The translations under genes were made by a program, and so were the position numbers. A stretch of DNA of 64,000 nucleotides from Evansella halocellulosilytica (GTDB lineage: Bacteria; Bacillota; Bacilli; Bacillales; Salisediminibacteriaceae): NCBI RefSeq assembly GCF_002335745.1, contig NZ_NIST01000001.1, forward strand, positions 1,522,039 to 1,586,038, written 5' to 3'. This document shows positions 45,468 to 53,496 of this stretch, one piece after another (position 1 is the first letter of the stretch; each line of letters begins with the position of its first letter). The notes beneath the pieces were generated by a model, which was not told the origin of the DNA, did no database searches, and saw only the letters and a program-made list of their open reading frames with translations.

Positions 45468-46497
45468 AGCTATTCAACCGGTAGATACGGTTAAAGGAAA
45501 TGATGTTCAGGCATATTTACATACATTAACAAAGCCAAAAGGAAGCTTAGGAAGATTAGAATCACTAGCAGTTCAACTAGGTGAAATTACTTCCAACAGC
45601 TTTCCTGTTGTCTATCCGCCAGCAATAATAGTGTTTGCTGCAGATCATGGTATAGCAGCGGAGGGGGTGTCATCCTATCCTCAAGAAGTAACCTCTCAAA
45701 TGGTACATAATTTTTTAGAAGGGGGAGCTGCCATTAATGTTCTTGCAGAACAAATTGGGGCAATGCTACAAACTGTAGATGTTGGTATTTGTAGTTCTAT
45801 CGATAATGAAAAGCTAGTAATGAAAAAAATACGTAACGGGACAGCTAACTTTTTATATGAAGATGCTATGAGCAAAAAGGAAGCTGTTGACGCTATAGAG
45901 GTAGGAATGGACGTCGCAATCAAACTGATCCAGGATGGTGCGAAATGTATCATTCCAGGTGAAATGGGTATTGGAAATACTACTAGCAGCAGTGCGATCC
46001 TAGCGGTTCTTTCACAAAGCAATATAAGTTCGGTTGTTGGAGCAGGGACGGGAATATCAGAAGAACAAAGAAAACATAAAGAAGAGATTATCCAAAGAGC
46101 AATAATGAACCGAAAACCAAATCAAGAAGATGTCCTTGATATACTAGCTAAAGTAGGAGGTTTAGAGATTGCAGGAATGACCGGAGCTATATTAGGCGCA
46201 GCCAGTAAAAAAATACCCATTTTAGTTGATGGCTTTATCAGTACTGTTGCAGCTCTAGTGGCGGTAAAGCTATGTAAACATGTCAAAGATTATATAATTA
46301 TTGGCCATCAATCAGAGGAAAAAGGACATCAAACCGCTGTAGAGATGTTAGAGAGTAAACCAATACTTGATTTACAGTTAAGGCTTGGGGAGGGGACAGG
46401 TGCAGCTTTTGCTTTCCCACTTCTTAATTCCTCTGTGAAAATATTACAAAGCATGGCTACTTTTTCATCTGCTGGAGTTACAGAAAATGAAACATAA
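45439..46497 (+). CDS. cobT: nicotinate-nucleotide:dimethylbenzimidazole phosphoribosyltransferase
   Basis: 352 residues from the ATG at 45439 (AAGGGG about ten bases before; the family length is about 350). The frame is open 57 bases further up but that would lie deeper in cbiP. Signature segments: ADHGIAAEGVSSYPQEVTSQ, GEMGIGNTTSSSAILAVL, IIGHQSEEKGH and the catalytic Glu in LRLGEGTGAAFAFPLL. It makes alpha-ribazole phosphate, the lower-ligand precursor. Last gene of the first cob unit. Confidence 0.93.
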   Translation: MKWQMREIIEAIQPVDTVKGNDVQAYLHTLTKPKGSLGRLESLAVQLGEITSNSFPVVYPPAIIVFAADHGIAAEGVSSYPQEVTSQMVHNFLEGGAAINVLAEQIGAMLQTVDVGICSSIDNEKLVMKKIRNGTANFLYEDAMSKKEAVDAIEVGMDVAIKLIQDGAKCIIPGEMGIGNTTSSSAILAVLSQSNISSVVGAGTGISEEQRKHKEEIIQRAIMNRKPNQEDVLDILAKVGGLEIAGMTGAILGAASKKIPILVDGFISTVAALVAVKLCKHVKDYIIIGHQSEEKGHQTAVEMLESKPILDLQLRLGEGTGAAFAFPLLNSSVKILQSMATFSSAGVTENET

Positions 46498-46499
46498 AC

Positions 46500-46620
46500 C
46501 TGAATCCGTTACTGGTGGACGCTTTCACTCCAAAGCACAAGTTCGACATCTACTCATGTAGCCGTGCCCGCGAAAAGCGAGCAGATGGAAGGCATATCAA
46601 CATCTATTATCACCGATTCA
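46500..46620. repeat. dispersed intergenic repeat between cobT and riboswitch 2
   Basis: GTGGACGCTTTCACTCCAAAG, CACAAGTTCG and TGTAGCCGTGCCCGCGAAAAG resemble part of the stretch at 20930-21120. No protein-like frame is present. 46621-46702 is AT-rich and empty. Confidence 0.5.
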
Positions 46621-46702
46621 GGATAAAATCAACATTTAAAATATTTACAAAAAAATAGCCCTACTTTATACTTATCTTCAGAACAAAAAAACGAATATAG
46701 AA

Positions 46703-46870
46703 CAACTTGGTTTCTTACATACAATGTAAGATGAAAAGGGAAGTTGGTGAAAGTCCAACACGGTCCCGCCACTGTAAACGTTGAGGTAAGCTAATAACTC
46801 TCCACTGTGAGAAATCATGGGAAGGAGTAGCTAACTGATGATTCGTAAGTCAGGAGACCTGCCAAGATTG
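46703..46870 (+). ncRNA. cobalamin riboswitch 2
   Basis: The core from AAAAGGGAAGTTGGTGAAAG (about 46735) through CGGTCCCGCCACTGTAA is base-for-base the same as in riboswitch 1, and GTCAGGAGACCTGCC closes it near 46863. Peripheral stems differ. A hairpin with CGCT/AGCG and T run (47000-47030) just before the next gene is the likely expression platform. It heads the btuF-to-cobU-like unit. Confidence 0.95.
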
Positions 46871-47052
46871 TTTTTAAGCTCCTTCGAGGAAAAGGATGTT
46901 TAAACGTACATAGTAGTTTATGAATAATAAATTACTCGTCTGTTGTGCTGTCAAATCAAAGACAGTCGATATATACATATGTGCATTTACATTCACCGCT
47001 TTTCCTTTAGGATTAGCGTTTTTTTTGTGGGCGAATTAAGGAGGAAATAAAA

Positions 47053-48069
47053 ATGACGAAACATATCTTAAAAAATGGGGGAGTAGCAAGTATTATACTT
47101 TTCCTGACGATCGTATTATTAGCTGCTTGTGGTGAACCTAATGAAGAAGAGCCAGCTAATGCTATTACTCAGGAAAATGAAATTGAACAAGCAGAGGGAG
47201 AAGGTCAATCGGAGGAAACAGCTGAGCAACTAGAGGTACAGTTTCCAGTAACCATTGTTGATGATGCGGGAAATGAAATGACGATTGAAGAAGAACCGCA
47301 AAGTATCGTTTCTATTCAAGCAAGTATTACAGAAATTTCATTTGCACTTGGCTTAGGGGATAAAATGGTAGGGGTATCTGATTTTTGTAATTATCCTGAG
47401 GAAGCATTATCCGTTGAAAATGTTGGCGGACAAGATATGAATGCGGAACTCATTGTAGACCTTCTTCCGGATATTGCTCTTGTTACAGACTATCATTATG
47501 ATAATCATGGTGAAGTTTTATCTCAATTTGAAGAGGTTGGTATCAATGTAGTTGTCATAGGAAGTAAATCCAGCTTCGATGAAGTATATAAGTCTATTGC
47601 TTTAATCGGAAAAGCGACAGGGAGGTCTATTGAAGCAGAAGAAATTATTTCTGACATGAAGGAACGTCATGAGACAGTAAAGGAAAAGGTAGAAGATATT
47701 ACGGACAAAAAGAGGGTATGGGTAGAGGTTTCTCCTGCCCCAGATATTTATACAACAGGAAAAGGGACATTTATGCATGAAATGCTAGAATCGATCCAAG
47801 CAATTAATGTAGCAGAAGATCATGAGGGTTGGGTAAATTTAACAGAAGAAGAAACTGTCCAACTTCAACCAGATGTAATTATAACAACCTACCATTCAGA
47901 AGATCTTAAAGGTGAAGTATCCTCTCGTGATGGATGGACAGAAGTACCTGCTGTAAAAAATGAGCAAATTTTCGATGTAGAAAGTGATACAGTAGTTCGA
48001 CCAGGACCGCGATTAATCGAAGGAGTGGAAACTCTTGCAAATCTCATCTACCCGGAAATTTTCCAGTAA
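47053..48069 (+). CDS. btuF: corrinoid-binding ABC lipoprotein (BtuF-like)
   Basis: 338 residues, ATG after AAGGAGG. Lipoprotein signal ending LLAAC (about Cys26), a Glu-rich linker to about residue 65, then a two-lobe cobalamin/iron-complex binding fold starting PVTIVDDAGNEMTIEEEPQS and IVSIQASITEISFALGLGDK. Position behind a B12 riboswitch and ahead of cbiZ argues for cobinamide/cobalamin rather than siderophore. No permease or ATPase gene (btuC, btuD) follows, so those must be elsewhere. A GGAGGG/CCCTCC hairpin (48098-48124) separates it from cbiZ. Confidence 0.88.
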   Translation: MTKHILKNGGVASIILFLTIVLLAACGEPNEEEPANAITQENEIEQAEGEGQSEETAEQLEVQFPVTIVDDAGNEMTIEEEPQSIVSIQASITEISFALGLGDKMVGVSDFCNYPEEALSVENVGGQDMNAELIVDLLPDIALVTDYHYDNHGEVLSQFEEVGINVVVIGSKSSFDEVYKSIALIGKATGRSIEAEEIISDMKERHETVKEKVEDITDKKRVWVEVSPAPDIYTTGKGTFMHEMLESIQAINVAEDHEGWVNLTEEETVQLQPDVIITTYHSEDLKGEVSSRDGWTEVPAVKNEQIFDVESDTVVRPGPRLIEGVETLANLIYPEIFQ

Positions 48070-48185
48070 ATAATTTGTTTTGCTTTATGTATTCAGTGGA
48101 GGGTTTGTACTAGGTACACCCTCCTTGGTCTATTAGTAAGCAGTGTGAGTGTGAGGAGCGAATTAGAAAGGGTGCGAAATAAACC

Positions 48186-48905
48186 ATGACACCTAATTAT
48201 AAAGAGACAAATAAGTCGATGAATTTTTCTCAATCTTTTTCGATAGAACAAAATGAAAACTACATTCACCTACAATTCAATCACCCTCTACGTACCATAT
48301 CGAATGGAGTAATCGGGGAAGGGATACAATGGATCAAACACTTTTGTAACTTTCATGTAGAGAAGCACTACAATTGTTCTGAACCTGCAAAGGACATTTA
48401 CAGTTGGATGAAAAAGTATCACATTAACCATGAACAATCTGTTGGAATGATGACTGCCGTAAAGTTAGAAGATATGGTTGTTTCTACAAAGCATATGGAT
48501 GACATTTCCATTATGGCAGTAGTTACTGCTGGGGTAGGAAATGCGGTAGATATATCTTCTAAGGACGAGGCAAGAAAAGATGTAAAAATAGGCACGATTA
48601 ATACGATGGTGTTCATTGATGCCCATTTTAATGACGGGGCACTTGTAAACGGGATAATGTCAGCAACAGAAGGAAAAGTAAAAGCACTTCAAGACCTTCA
48701 AGTAAAAGATCCCCTTTCTAACACGTTAGCTTCCGGGACATCGACTGATTGCTTGCTCCTAGCAGTAACACAGCATGGTGAAAGGACGCCCTATGCAGGT
48801 TCAGGAACACCTGTTGGGAAAGGGATTGGAGAAGTGGTTTATGAAGCAACCGTGAAGGCAGTAAAAAAATATGTGAAAAGAGTAAAAAGAAATGATATTT
48901 CATAA
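48186..48905 (+). CDS. cbiZ: adenosylcobinamide amidohydrolase
   Basis: 239 residues, ATG after GAAAGGG. CbiZ family: LRTISNGVIGEG near the start, SVGMMTAVKLEDMVV, VTAGVGNAVD and the tail SGTSTDCLLLAVTQHGERTP plus AGSGTPVGKGIGEVVYEA. It cuts the aminopropanol side chain from adenosylcobinamide so that cobyric acid can re-enter the pathway, a salvage step. In some bacilli it is fused to the B12 importer; here it is separate but next to btuF. Confidence 0.93.
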   Translation: MTPNYKETNKSMNFSQSFSIEQNENYIHLQFNHPLRTISNGVIGEGIQWIKHFCNFHVEKHYNCSEPAKDIYSWMKKYHINHEQSVGMMTAVKLEDMVVSTKHMDDISIMAVVTAGVGNAVDISSKDEARKDVKIGTINTMVFIDAHFNDGALVNGIMSATEGKVKALQDLQVKDPLSNTLASGTSTDCLLLAVTQHGERTPYAGSGTPVGKGIGEVVYEATVKAVKKYVKRVKRNDIS

Positions 48906-49884
48906 TTTGTTTTTGTTTAGTGAATTAAGTTTATTAGGCTTTATTACTGTCGTTATTTTGGTTGCTATTGTCATAGATTTAATAATTGGTGACCCGATGT
49001 GGCTTCCCCATCCAGTCATTCAGATGGGAAAGCTCATCTCCGTCCTAGAAAAGAGATGGAATCAAGGAAATGCAAGGAAAATAAAAGGATTTTTCCTAAC
49101 ATGTACTGTACTTAGTCTTGTTTTTAGCCTTACTTTAGGCGGGATTTATCTTGCATATGAAATCCACCTTGCCATTGGTGTAGTTGTAGAAATATATCTC
49201 ATTTCAACAACTATTGCGATAAAAGGGTTGTACTCTACTGCGATAGATGTATGGTTGCCGTTGACTCAAGGGAATATGGAGGAGGCAAGAAAGAAGTTAA
49301 GCATGATAGTTGGACGGGATACAGAACAACTGCAAGAAGGTGAAATTGTGAGAGGAGCGGTAGAAACCGTTGCTGAAAATACAGTAGATGGCATTACTGC
49401 ACCACTTTTTTGGGCAGTGATTGGTGGGGCCCCTCTTGCCATGGTGTATCGAGCAATAAATACGATGGATTCCATGGTAGGTTATAAAAATGAGAAGTTT
49501 GAGAAGTTTGGTTATGCTTCAGCAAAGCTGGATGATATTATCAACTGGTTTCCAGCCCGTATAACAGCATGTACGATGCTCCTCACCTCTATTTTCATAA
49601 AAGGCTCCAACAGAAAGGACGCAATACATATAACATGGAGAGATGCTAAGAAGCACCCCAGTCCAAATAGCGGCTGGCCAGAAGCAATGGTTGCAGGATT
49701 GATTGGTATTCAACTAGGCGGTGTAAATTTTTACAACGGTATAAAGTCAGAACAAGAAACAATGGGGGAGCCGAGGAAGGTACGGACAGTTTCCCACATT
49801 AAACAAGCAATACAGTATATGCATGGAGGCTGGATTGGATTTGTTTTACTTTTAATCATTATTACATTTTGCATTAGCAAATGA
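48892..49884 (+). CDS. cbiB: adenosylcobinamide-phosphate synthase
   Basis: 330 residues, overlapping cbiZ by 14 bases. Integral membrane protein with several hydrophobic segments; DLIIGDPMWLPHPVIQMGKL near the start and ENTVDGITAPLFWAVIGGAP in the middle are CbiB/CobD signatures. It joins cobyric acid and aminopropanol phosphate. Downstream cobD supplies that amine. Confidence 0.93.
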   Translation: MIFHNLFLFSELSLLGFITVVILVAIVIDLIIGDPMWLPHPVIQMGKLISVLEKRWNQGNARKIKGFFLTCTVLSLVFSLTLGGIYLAYEIHLAIGVVVEIYLISTTIAIKGLYSTAIDVWLPLTQGNMEEARKKLSMIVGRDTEQLQEGEIVRGAVETVAENTVDGITAPLFWAVIGGAPLAMVYRAINTMDSMVGYKNEKFEKFGYASAKLDDIINWFPARITACTMLLTSIFIKGSNRKDAIHITWRDAKKHPSPNSGWPEAMVAGLIGIQLGGVNFYNGIKSEQETMGEPRKVRTVSHIKQAIQYMHGGWIGFVLLLIIITFCISK

Positions 49885-49901
49885 TAGCGGAGGTGAAAGG
49901 A

Positions 49902-50987
49902 ATGCAGTGGCCAAGTCATGGGGGACAACCAGAAACAATGAAAGGGTTATTTAATATTAATAGGGAGAAAGAAATTCTCGATTTTAGTGCCAACCTAAAT
50001 CCATTAGGTCCTCCCTCCTGGTTAAGGGAGGCAATGTTTCATTCATTTAATCATCTTACAGTTTATCCAGACCCAACCTATTCCATTTCCGAAGCGGCGT
50101 TATCTGAGTATGAAATGCTGTCAAAGAAGGAGGTGCTCCTTACAAATGGGGGAGCAGAAGCAATTTTCTTAGCTGCTAAATTATTTGAAGGTGGTAAAGG
50201 GTTGATCGTACAGCCTACCTTCGTGGAGTATGAACGTGCTTGTAAGCACTATCATATTCATACGGAAGACGTGTTTTTAGAGAGAAGCAATGGATTTCAG
50301 CTTCCTCTACAGCTGATTTTAAATAAAATGAGTGGTGTTGACGTTATTTTTCTCTGCCGTCCTAATAATCCTACTGGTACGGTTGTTGATGAAGAAAGTT
50401 TACACAAAATCCTTGAAAAAGGGCTCCAAACGAATACTTACATTGTGGTGGATGAAGCCTTTGTAGATTTTCTTCCTTCCCCTACATTTTCTCTTTCAAG
50501 CTGGCTGTCCTCCAATGCTAATTTAATTTTATTACGTTCATTAACGAAAATGTTTACGATACCGGGTCTTCGAATCGGATATGTGTTAGCGAATGATACG
50601 ATCATTGGAAAAATGAAGGCTAGCCAGCTTCCGTGGAGTATTAATGCATTAGCGGATAAGGCAGTTCCTAAGTTACTGAAGGATCGAAGCTTTGTGAGAA
50701 GAACGCGCGAATGGTTAGCGAAGGAATCTGTCCATGTTATAAAAAAATTAACTGAATTAGATTATTACGTGTCCGATTCTAAGGTAAACTTTTATCTCCT
50801 TCAAGACAAAAAAAGGCCTGAAGAAACAGAAGAGTTGCTAAAATACTTATTTAAAAGTGGGATCTTAACGAGACATACTCATAATTTTAAGGGGTTAAAT
50901 GGTGATTTTTTACGTATTGCCATTCGTTCGTCAGAAGATAATCAACAATTAATAGATAAACTTCAGAAATGGAGAAATAGGCAATGA
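49902..50987 (+). CDS. cobD: threonine-phosphate decarboxylase
   Basis: 361 residues from the ATG at 49902, since GGAGGTGAAAGGA immediately precedes it; an in-frame ATG 21 bases earlier overlaps the previous stop. PLP-dependent aminotransferase fold class I: FSANLNPLGPPSWL, NNPTGTVVD and the PLP lysine in RSLTKMFTIPGLRIGYV. It makes aminopropanol O-phosphate for CbiB. Histidinol-phosphate aminotransferase is the close relative, excluded by context. Confidence 0.92.
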   Translation: MQWPSHGGQPETMKGLFNINREKEILDFSANLNPLGPPSWLREAMFHSFNHLTVYPDPTYSISEAALSEYEMLSKKEVLLTNGGAEAIFLAAKLFEGGKGLIVQPTFVEYERACKHYHIHTEDVFLERSNGFQLPLQLILNKMSGVDVIFLCRPNNPTGTVVDEESLHKILEKGLQTNTYIVVDEAFVDFLPSPTFSLSSWLSSNANLILLRSLTKMFTIPGLRIGYVLANDTIIGKMKASQLPWSINALADKAVPKLLKDRSFVRRTREWLAKESVHVIKKLTELDYYVSDSKVNFYLLQDKKRPEETEELLKYLFKSGILTRHTHNFKGLNGDFLRIAIRSSEDNQQLIDKLQKWRNRQ

Positions 50988-51523
50988 TTATATTTGTGTC
51001 TGGTGGTGCCCGTTCAGGAAAAAGCAGCTTTGCGGAAAAGCTGGCGAAAAAATCGTATCGTACGATAAAGGAAAGCTGTTTATATTACGTTGCTACTGCA
51101 AATCATCTCGACAAGGAAATGGAACAGCGGATTACCATTCACCAGCGACGTAGAAGCGAGGATTGGAAAACGATAGAAGAACCAAACGATATCTTACAAT
51201 TTTTATTGGGGACGAAAAAAGGAGATGTGGTTTTGTTCGACTGTTTAACAATATGGTTGAGTAATAGAATGTTTCATTTAAATGATTCGCTGGAACAAAT
51301 AATTGAAACAATTCATACGTGGCTGGAGATTGTAAAGGAGAAAGAGGTTGTTTTATTTATTGTTTCTAATGATTTAAATGAAGGGGTTCCACTTCCTTAT
51401 CAAACGGTACAAAACTATATGTATAATCTAGAGAAATTACATCAAGAGATCATCCTTTATTCAGATCAAGCGATACAAATGATTGCTGGCCTTCCAACCT
51501 ATTGGAAGGGGGAAGGAAGATGA
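50984..51523 (+). CDS. cobU: adenosylcobinamide kinase / adenosylcobinamide-phosphate guanylyltransferase
   Basis: 179 residues, ATGA overlap with cobD. P-loop FVSGGARSGKSSFAEKLA at 4-20, the GTP/His region RITIHQRRRSEDWKTIEEP with the His that takes GMP, and VLFDCLTIWLSN. It activates cobinamide as the GDP derivative for CobS. VSNDLNEGVPLPYQ replaces the usual VSNEVGxGIVP, a mild departure. Confidence 0.9.
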   Translation: MIIFVSGGARSGKSSFAEKLAKKSYRTIKESCLYYVATANHLDKEMEQRITIHQRRRSEDWKTIEEPNDILQFLLGTKKGDVVLFDCLTIWLSNRMFHLNDSLEQIIETIHTWLEIVKEKEVVLFIVSNDLNEGVPLPYQTVQNYMYNLEKLHQEIILYSDQAIQMIAGLPTYWKGEGR

Positions 51524-52281
51524 AAAACAGCATGTATGGTTTTTTATTGGCAATTCAATTTTTGTCAAGAATACCAATTCCCTTTTCATGTCCATGGAAT
51601 AAGGAGACAAGTAAGTGGGCTCTTCGCAGCTACCCTGTTGTTGGCTTGCTTTTAGGCACAATCATCACGGTAATCGCTCTGTCCCTTCACTCTTATTTGC
51701 CAGAGGTTATGCTTGTATTATTAATCATGACATTGTGGGTATGGCTGACAGGCGGTTTGCACTTAGATGGCTGGATGGATGTTGCAGATGCGGTTGGCTC
51801 AAATGCACCAGTAGAAAAAAAGTGGCAAATTATGAAAGACCCGCACGTTGGTAGCTTCGGTATTCTTGCTCTCGTATTTTTACTTTCTTGGAAAGGGATG
51901 TTCATTTATACAATATTGGATATATCCTATGAGCTTATTTATGTATTGTTCGTTATCCTGCCTTTATCCAGGGTTAGTGCAGTACTGTTGCTTGTTATGA
52001 TACCAACTGCAAAGCGAGAAGGACTAGCTTGGGAATGGAAAAAGCATGTAAAGAGCTTAGATGTTTTTCTCGCTTTTTTACCTATTTTAGTCGTTTTTCT
52101 TTTTTTACCAAGTTATTTATTTTTATTTCCAGCTTACCTACTATTTATTGTTTTGTTTGGGTTATGGGTAAAGCATATTTTTAAAGGGATTAATGGGGAT
52201 TTACTTGGAACCGTTATTGAAGGAGGAGAGTTATGGGGACTTGCAATAGTATGGATCTACTTCTCATTCGCCATGGGGTAA
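51520..52281 (+). CDS. cobS: adenosylcobinamide-GDP ribazoletransferase (cobalamin synthase)
   Basis: 253 residues from the ATG at 51520 (GGAAGGA before it; ATGA overlap with cobU). Hydrophobic membrane enzyme starting FLLAIQFLSRIPIP, with the acidic active-site motif GGLHLDGWMDVADAVGS and DPHVGSFGILALVF. It joins the nucleotide loop to the corrin ring, the last main step of B12 synthesis. Confidence 0.93.
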   Translation: MKNSMYGFLLAIQFLSRIPIPFSCPWNKETSKWALRSYPVVGLLLGTIITVIALSLHSYLPEVMLVLLIMTLWVWLTGGLHLDGWMDVADAVGSNAPVEKKWQIMKDPHVGSFGILALVFLLSWKGMFIYTILDISYELIYVLFVILPLSRVSAVLLLVMIPTAKREGLAWEWKKHVKSLDVFLAFLPILVVFLFLPSYLFLFPAYLLFIVLFGLWVKHIFKGINGDLLGTVIEGGELWGLAIVWIYFSFAMG

Positions 52282-52871
52282 CGGAATGGAATTTACAAAA
52301 GCGATATTTAGGACATACCGATATAGGGCTTGCAGAGAGGGAATTATCAAAGCTTAACCTATTAAAGCGAGAGTTAAAAAAGCAATCCTTTCATACGGTG
52401 TTTACTAGTGATTTAAGGCGTTGTAAAGAAACGATTCATTATCTAGGCATAGGAACACAGTTCAAGGAAGATACTAGATTACGAGAGATGAATTTTGGCG
52501 ATTGGGAAGGGAAAACATATGAGGAATTAAAAGCTAATCTTGAATATCAAAATTGGTTGAATGATTGGGAAAATTACACAACGCCAAACGGGGAACCTTG
52601 GACCGAGTTCACCTCGAGACTGGATTCATTTTTTAAAGATTTAATCCAATATGGTGAAACAGCAAGAATAAATTATACGCAAAAGCCTATTGTTATCATG
52701 ACTCACGGCGGAGTTGTTCGATATTTTTTATGGAAGTTAAAAGCTGTCCCTTCACTTTGGGAGTTGCCGGTAAGACCCGGGCAAGCATTTCAATTATCCG
52801 TAAGCAATGAAGGAGGTGTTTGGATATGCAACTCATTGTTGGAGGTGCCTACGCAGGAAAAAGAAAGGTAG
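52233..52871 (+). CDS. cobC: alpha-ribazole phosphatase, histidine phosphatase family
   Basis: 212 residues. GGAGGAG lies five bases before the ATG at 52233, inside the end of cobS, giving a 49-base overlap; a later ATG at 52251 has no such signal. LLIRHGVTEWN carries the phosphorylated His, and MTHGGVVRYF the second His. It removes phosphate from alpha-ribazole phosphate or adenosylcobalamin phosphate. Phosphoglycerate-mutase-like relatives are ruled out by context. Confidence 0.9.
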   Translation: MGTCNSMDLLLIRHGVTEWNLQKRYLGHTDIGLAERELSKLNLLKRELKKQSFHTVFTSDLRRCKETIHYLGIGTQFKEDTRLREMNFGDWEGKTYEELKANLEYQNWLNDWENYTTPNGEPWTEFTSRLDSFFKDLIQYGETARINYTQKPIVIMTHGGVVRYFLWKLKAVPSLWELPVRPGQAFQLSVSNEGGVWICNSLLEVPTQEKER

Positions 52872-53254
52872 TGAAATCAACCAATAAAGAGTTTAGTTGG
52901 ATGTCAGCATACAAGGGAGATTCACTCCATGACTGGAAAAAGCAATGGGAAGCAAACACGACGTTAGTTTTGGAAGGCTGGGAGAAATGGATTGAAGAGG
53001 ATTTAAAGGAAGATGCTGACGATTTGGTCATTCAAAATAGACTAAGAGATACGGTTCACAAACTAAAAGAAGAGGAAGAAAAAAGAAACGAAACGATTGT
53101 TCTCATTATGATGGAGATCGGAAGGGGAATTGTGCCATTAGAACAACCTGAAAGAAGGTTGAGGGATTTAGCAGGATGGCTGTTACAGGACGCAACTCAA
53201 GCATCAGATGATGTTCAATACGTATGGCATGGATTGTCGAGAAAAATTAAATAA
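52826..53254 (+). CDS. CobU-like protein with degenerate P-loop
   Basis: 142 residues from the ATG at 52826, eight bases after GGAGGTG; overlaps cobC by 46 bases. The start LIVGGAYAGKRKVV resembles the CobU P-loop but Arg replaces the Ser/Thr after Lys, and the end EIGRGIVPLEQPERRLRDLA and GWLLQDAT matches the CobU C-terminal motif (VSNEVGxGIVP...RDLxGxxNQ). The guanylyl-accepting His region of true CobU is absent. So it is a shortened CobU paralogue, 40 residues smaller than the real CobU four genes upstream. It may bind nucleotides or corrinoids but full activity is unlikely. Confidence 0.7.
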   Translation: MQLIVGGAYAGKRKVVKSTNKEFSWMSAYKGDSLHDWKKQWEANTTLVLEGWEKWIEEDLKEDADDLVIQNRLRDTVHKLKEEEEKRNETIVLIMMEIGRGIVPLEQPERRLRDLAGWLLQDATQASDDVQYVWHGLSRKIK

Positions 53255-53321
53255 CAAAAATCGTTAAAGAAGTTCTGTGATTGTGGAATCGATCATGACA
53301 ATTAACGAAGGTTTATTAGTA

Positions 53322-53410
53322 ATGTGAGAGTGTGATGTTAACATTTCGCTGACATATATTTTAAGGAAGCTTTTCATAAGTTGACAAAACTTGTGGGAAG
53401 CTTCTTTCTT
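53322..53410 (+). repeat. second copy of the dispersed stem-loop element
   Basis: GAAGCTTTTCATAAGTT (53366-53382) pairs with AACTTGTGGGAAGCTTC (53388-53404), followed by TTTCTTTT. The stem and the flank TTAGTAATGTGAGAGTG match 18641-18728. It can terminate the long cob transcript. Confidence 0.65.
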
Positions 53411-53496
53411 TTGGGAGGGGAAACATTATTTTTGAATGGTGGTGTAAGGAAATGAGTTTTACTTACGTTTATTAAAATGAAGGGAGGAGGAGTAGT

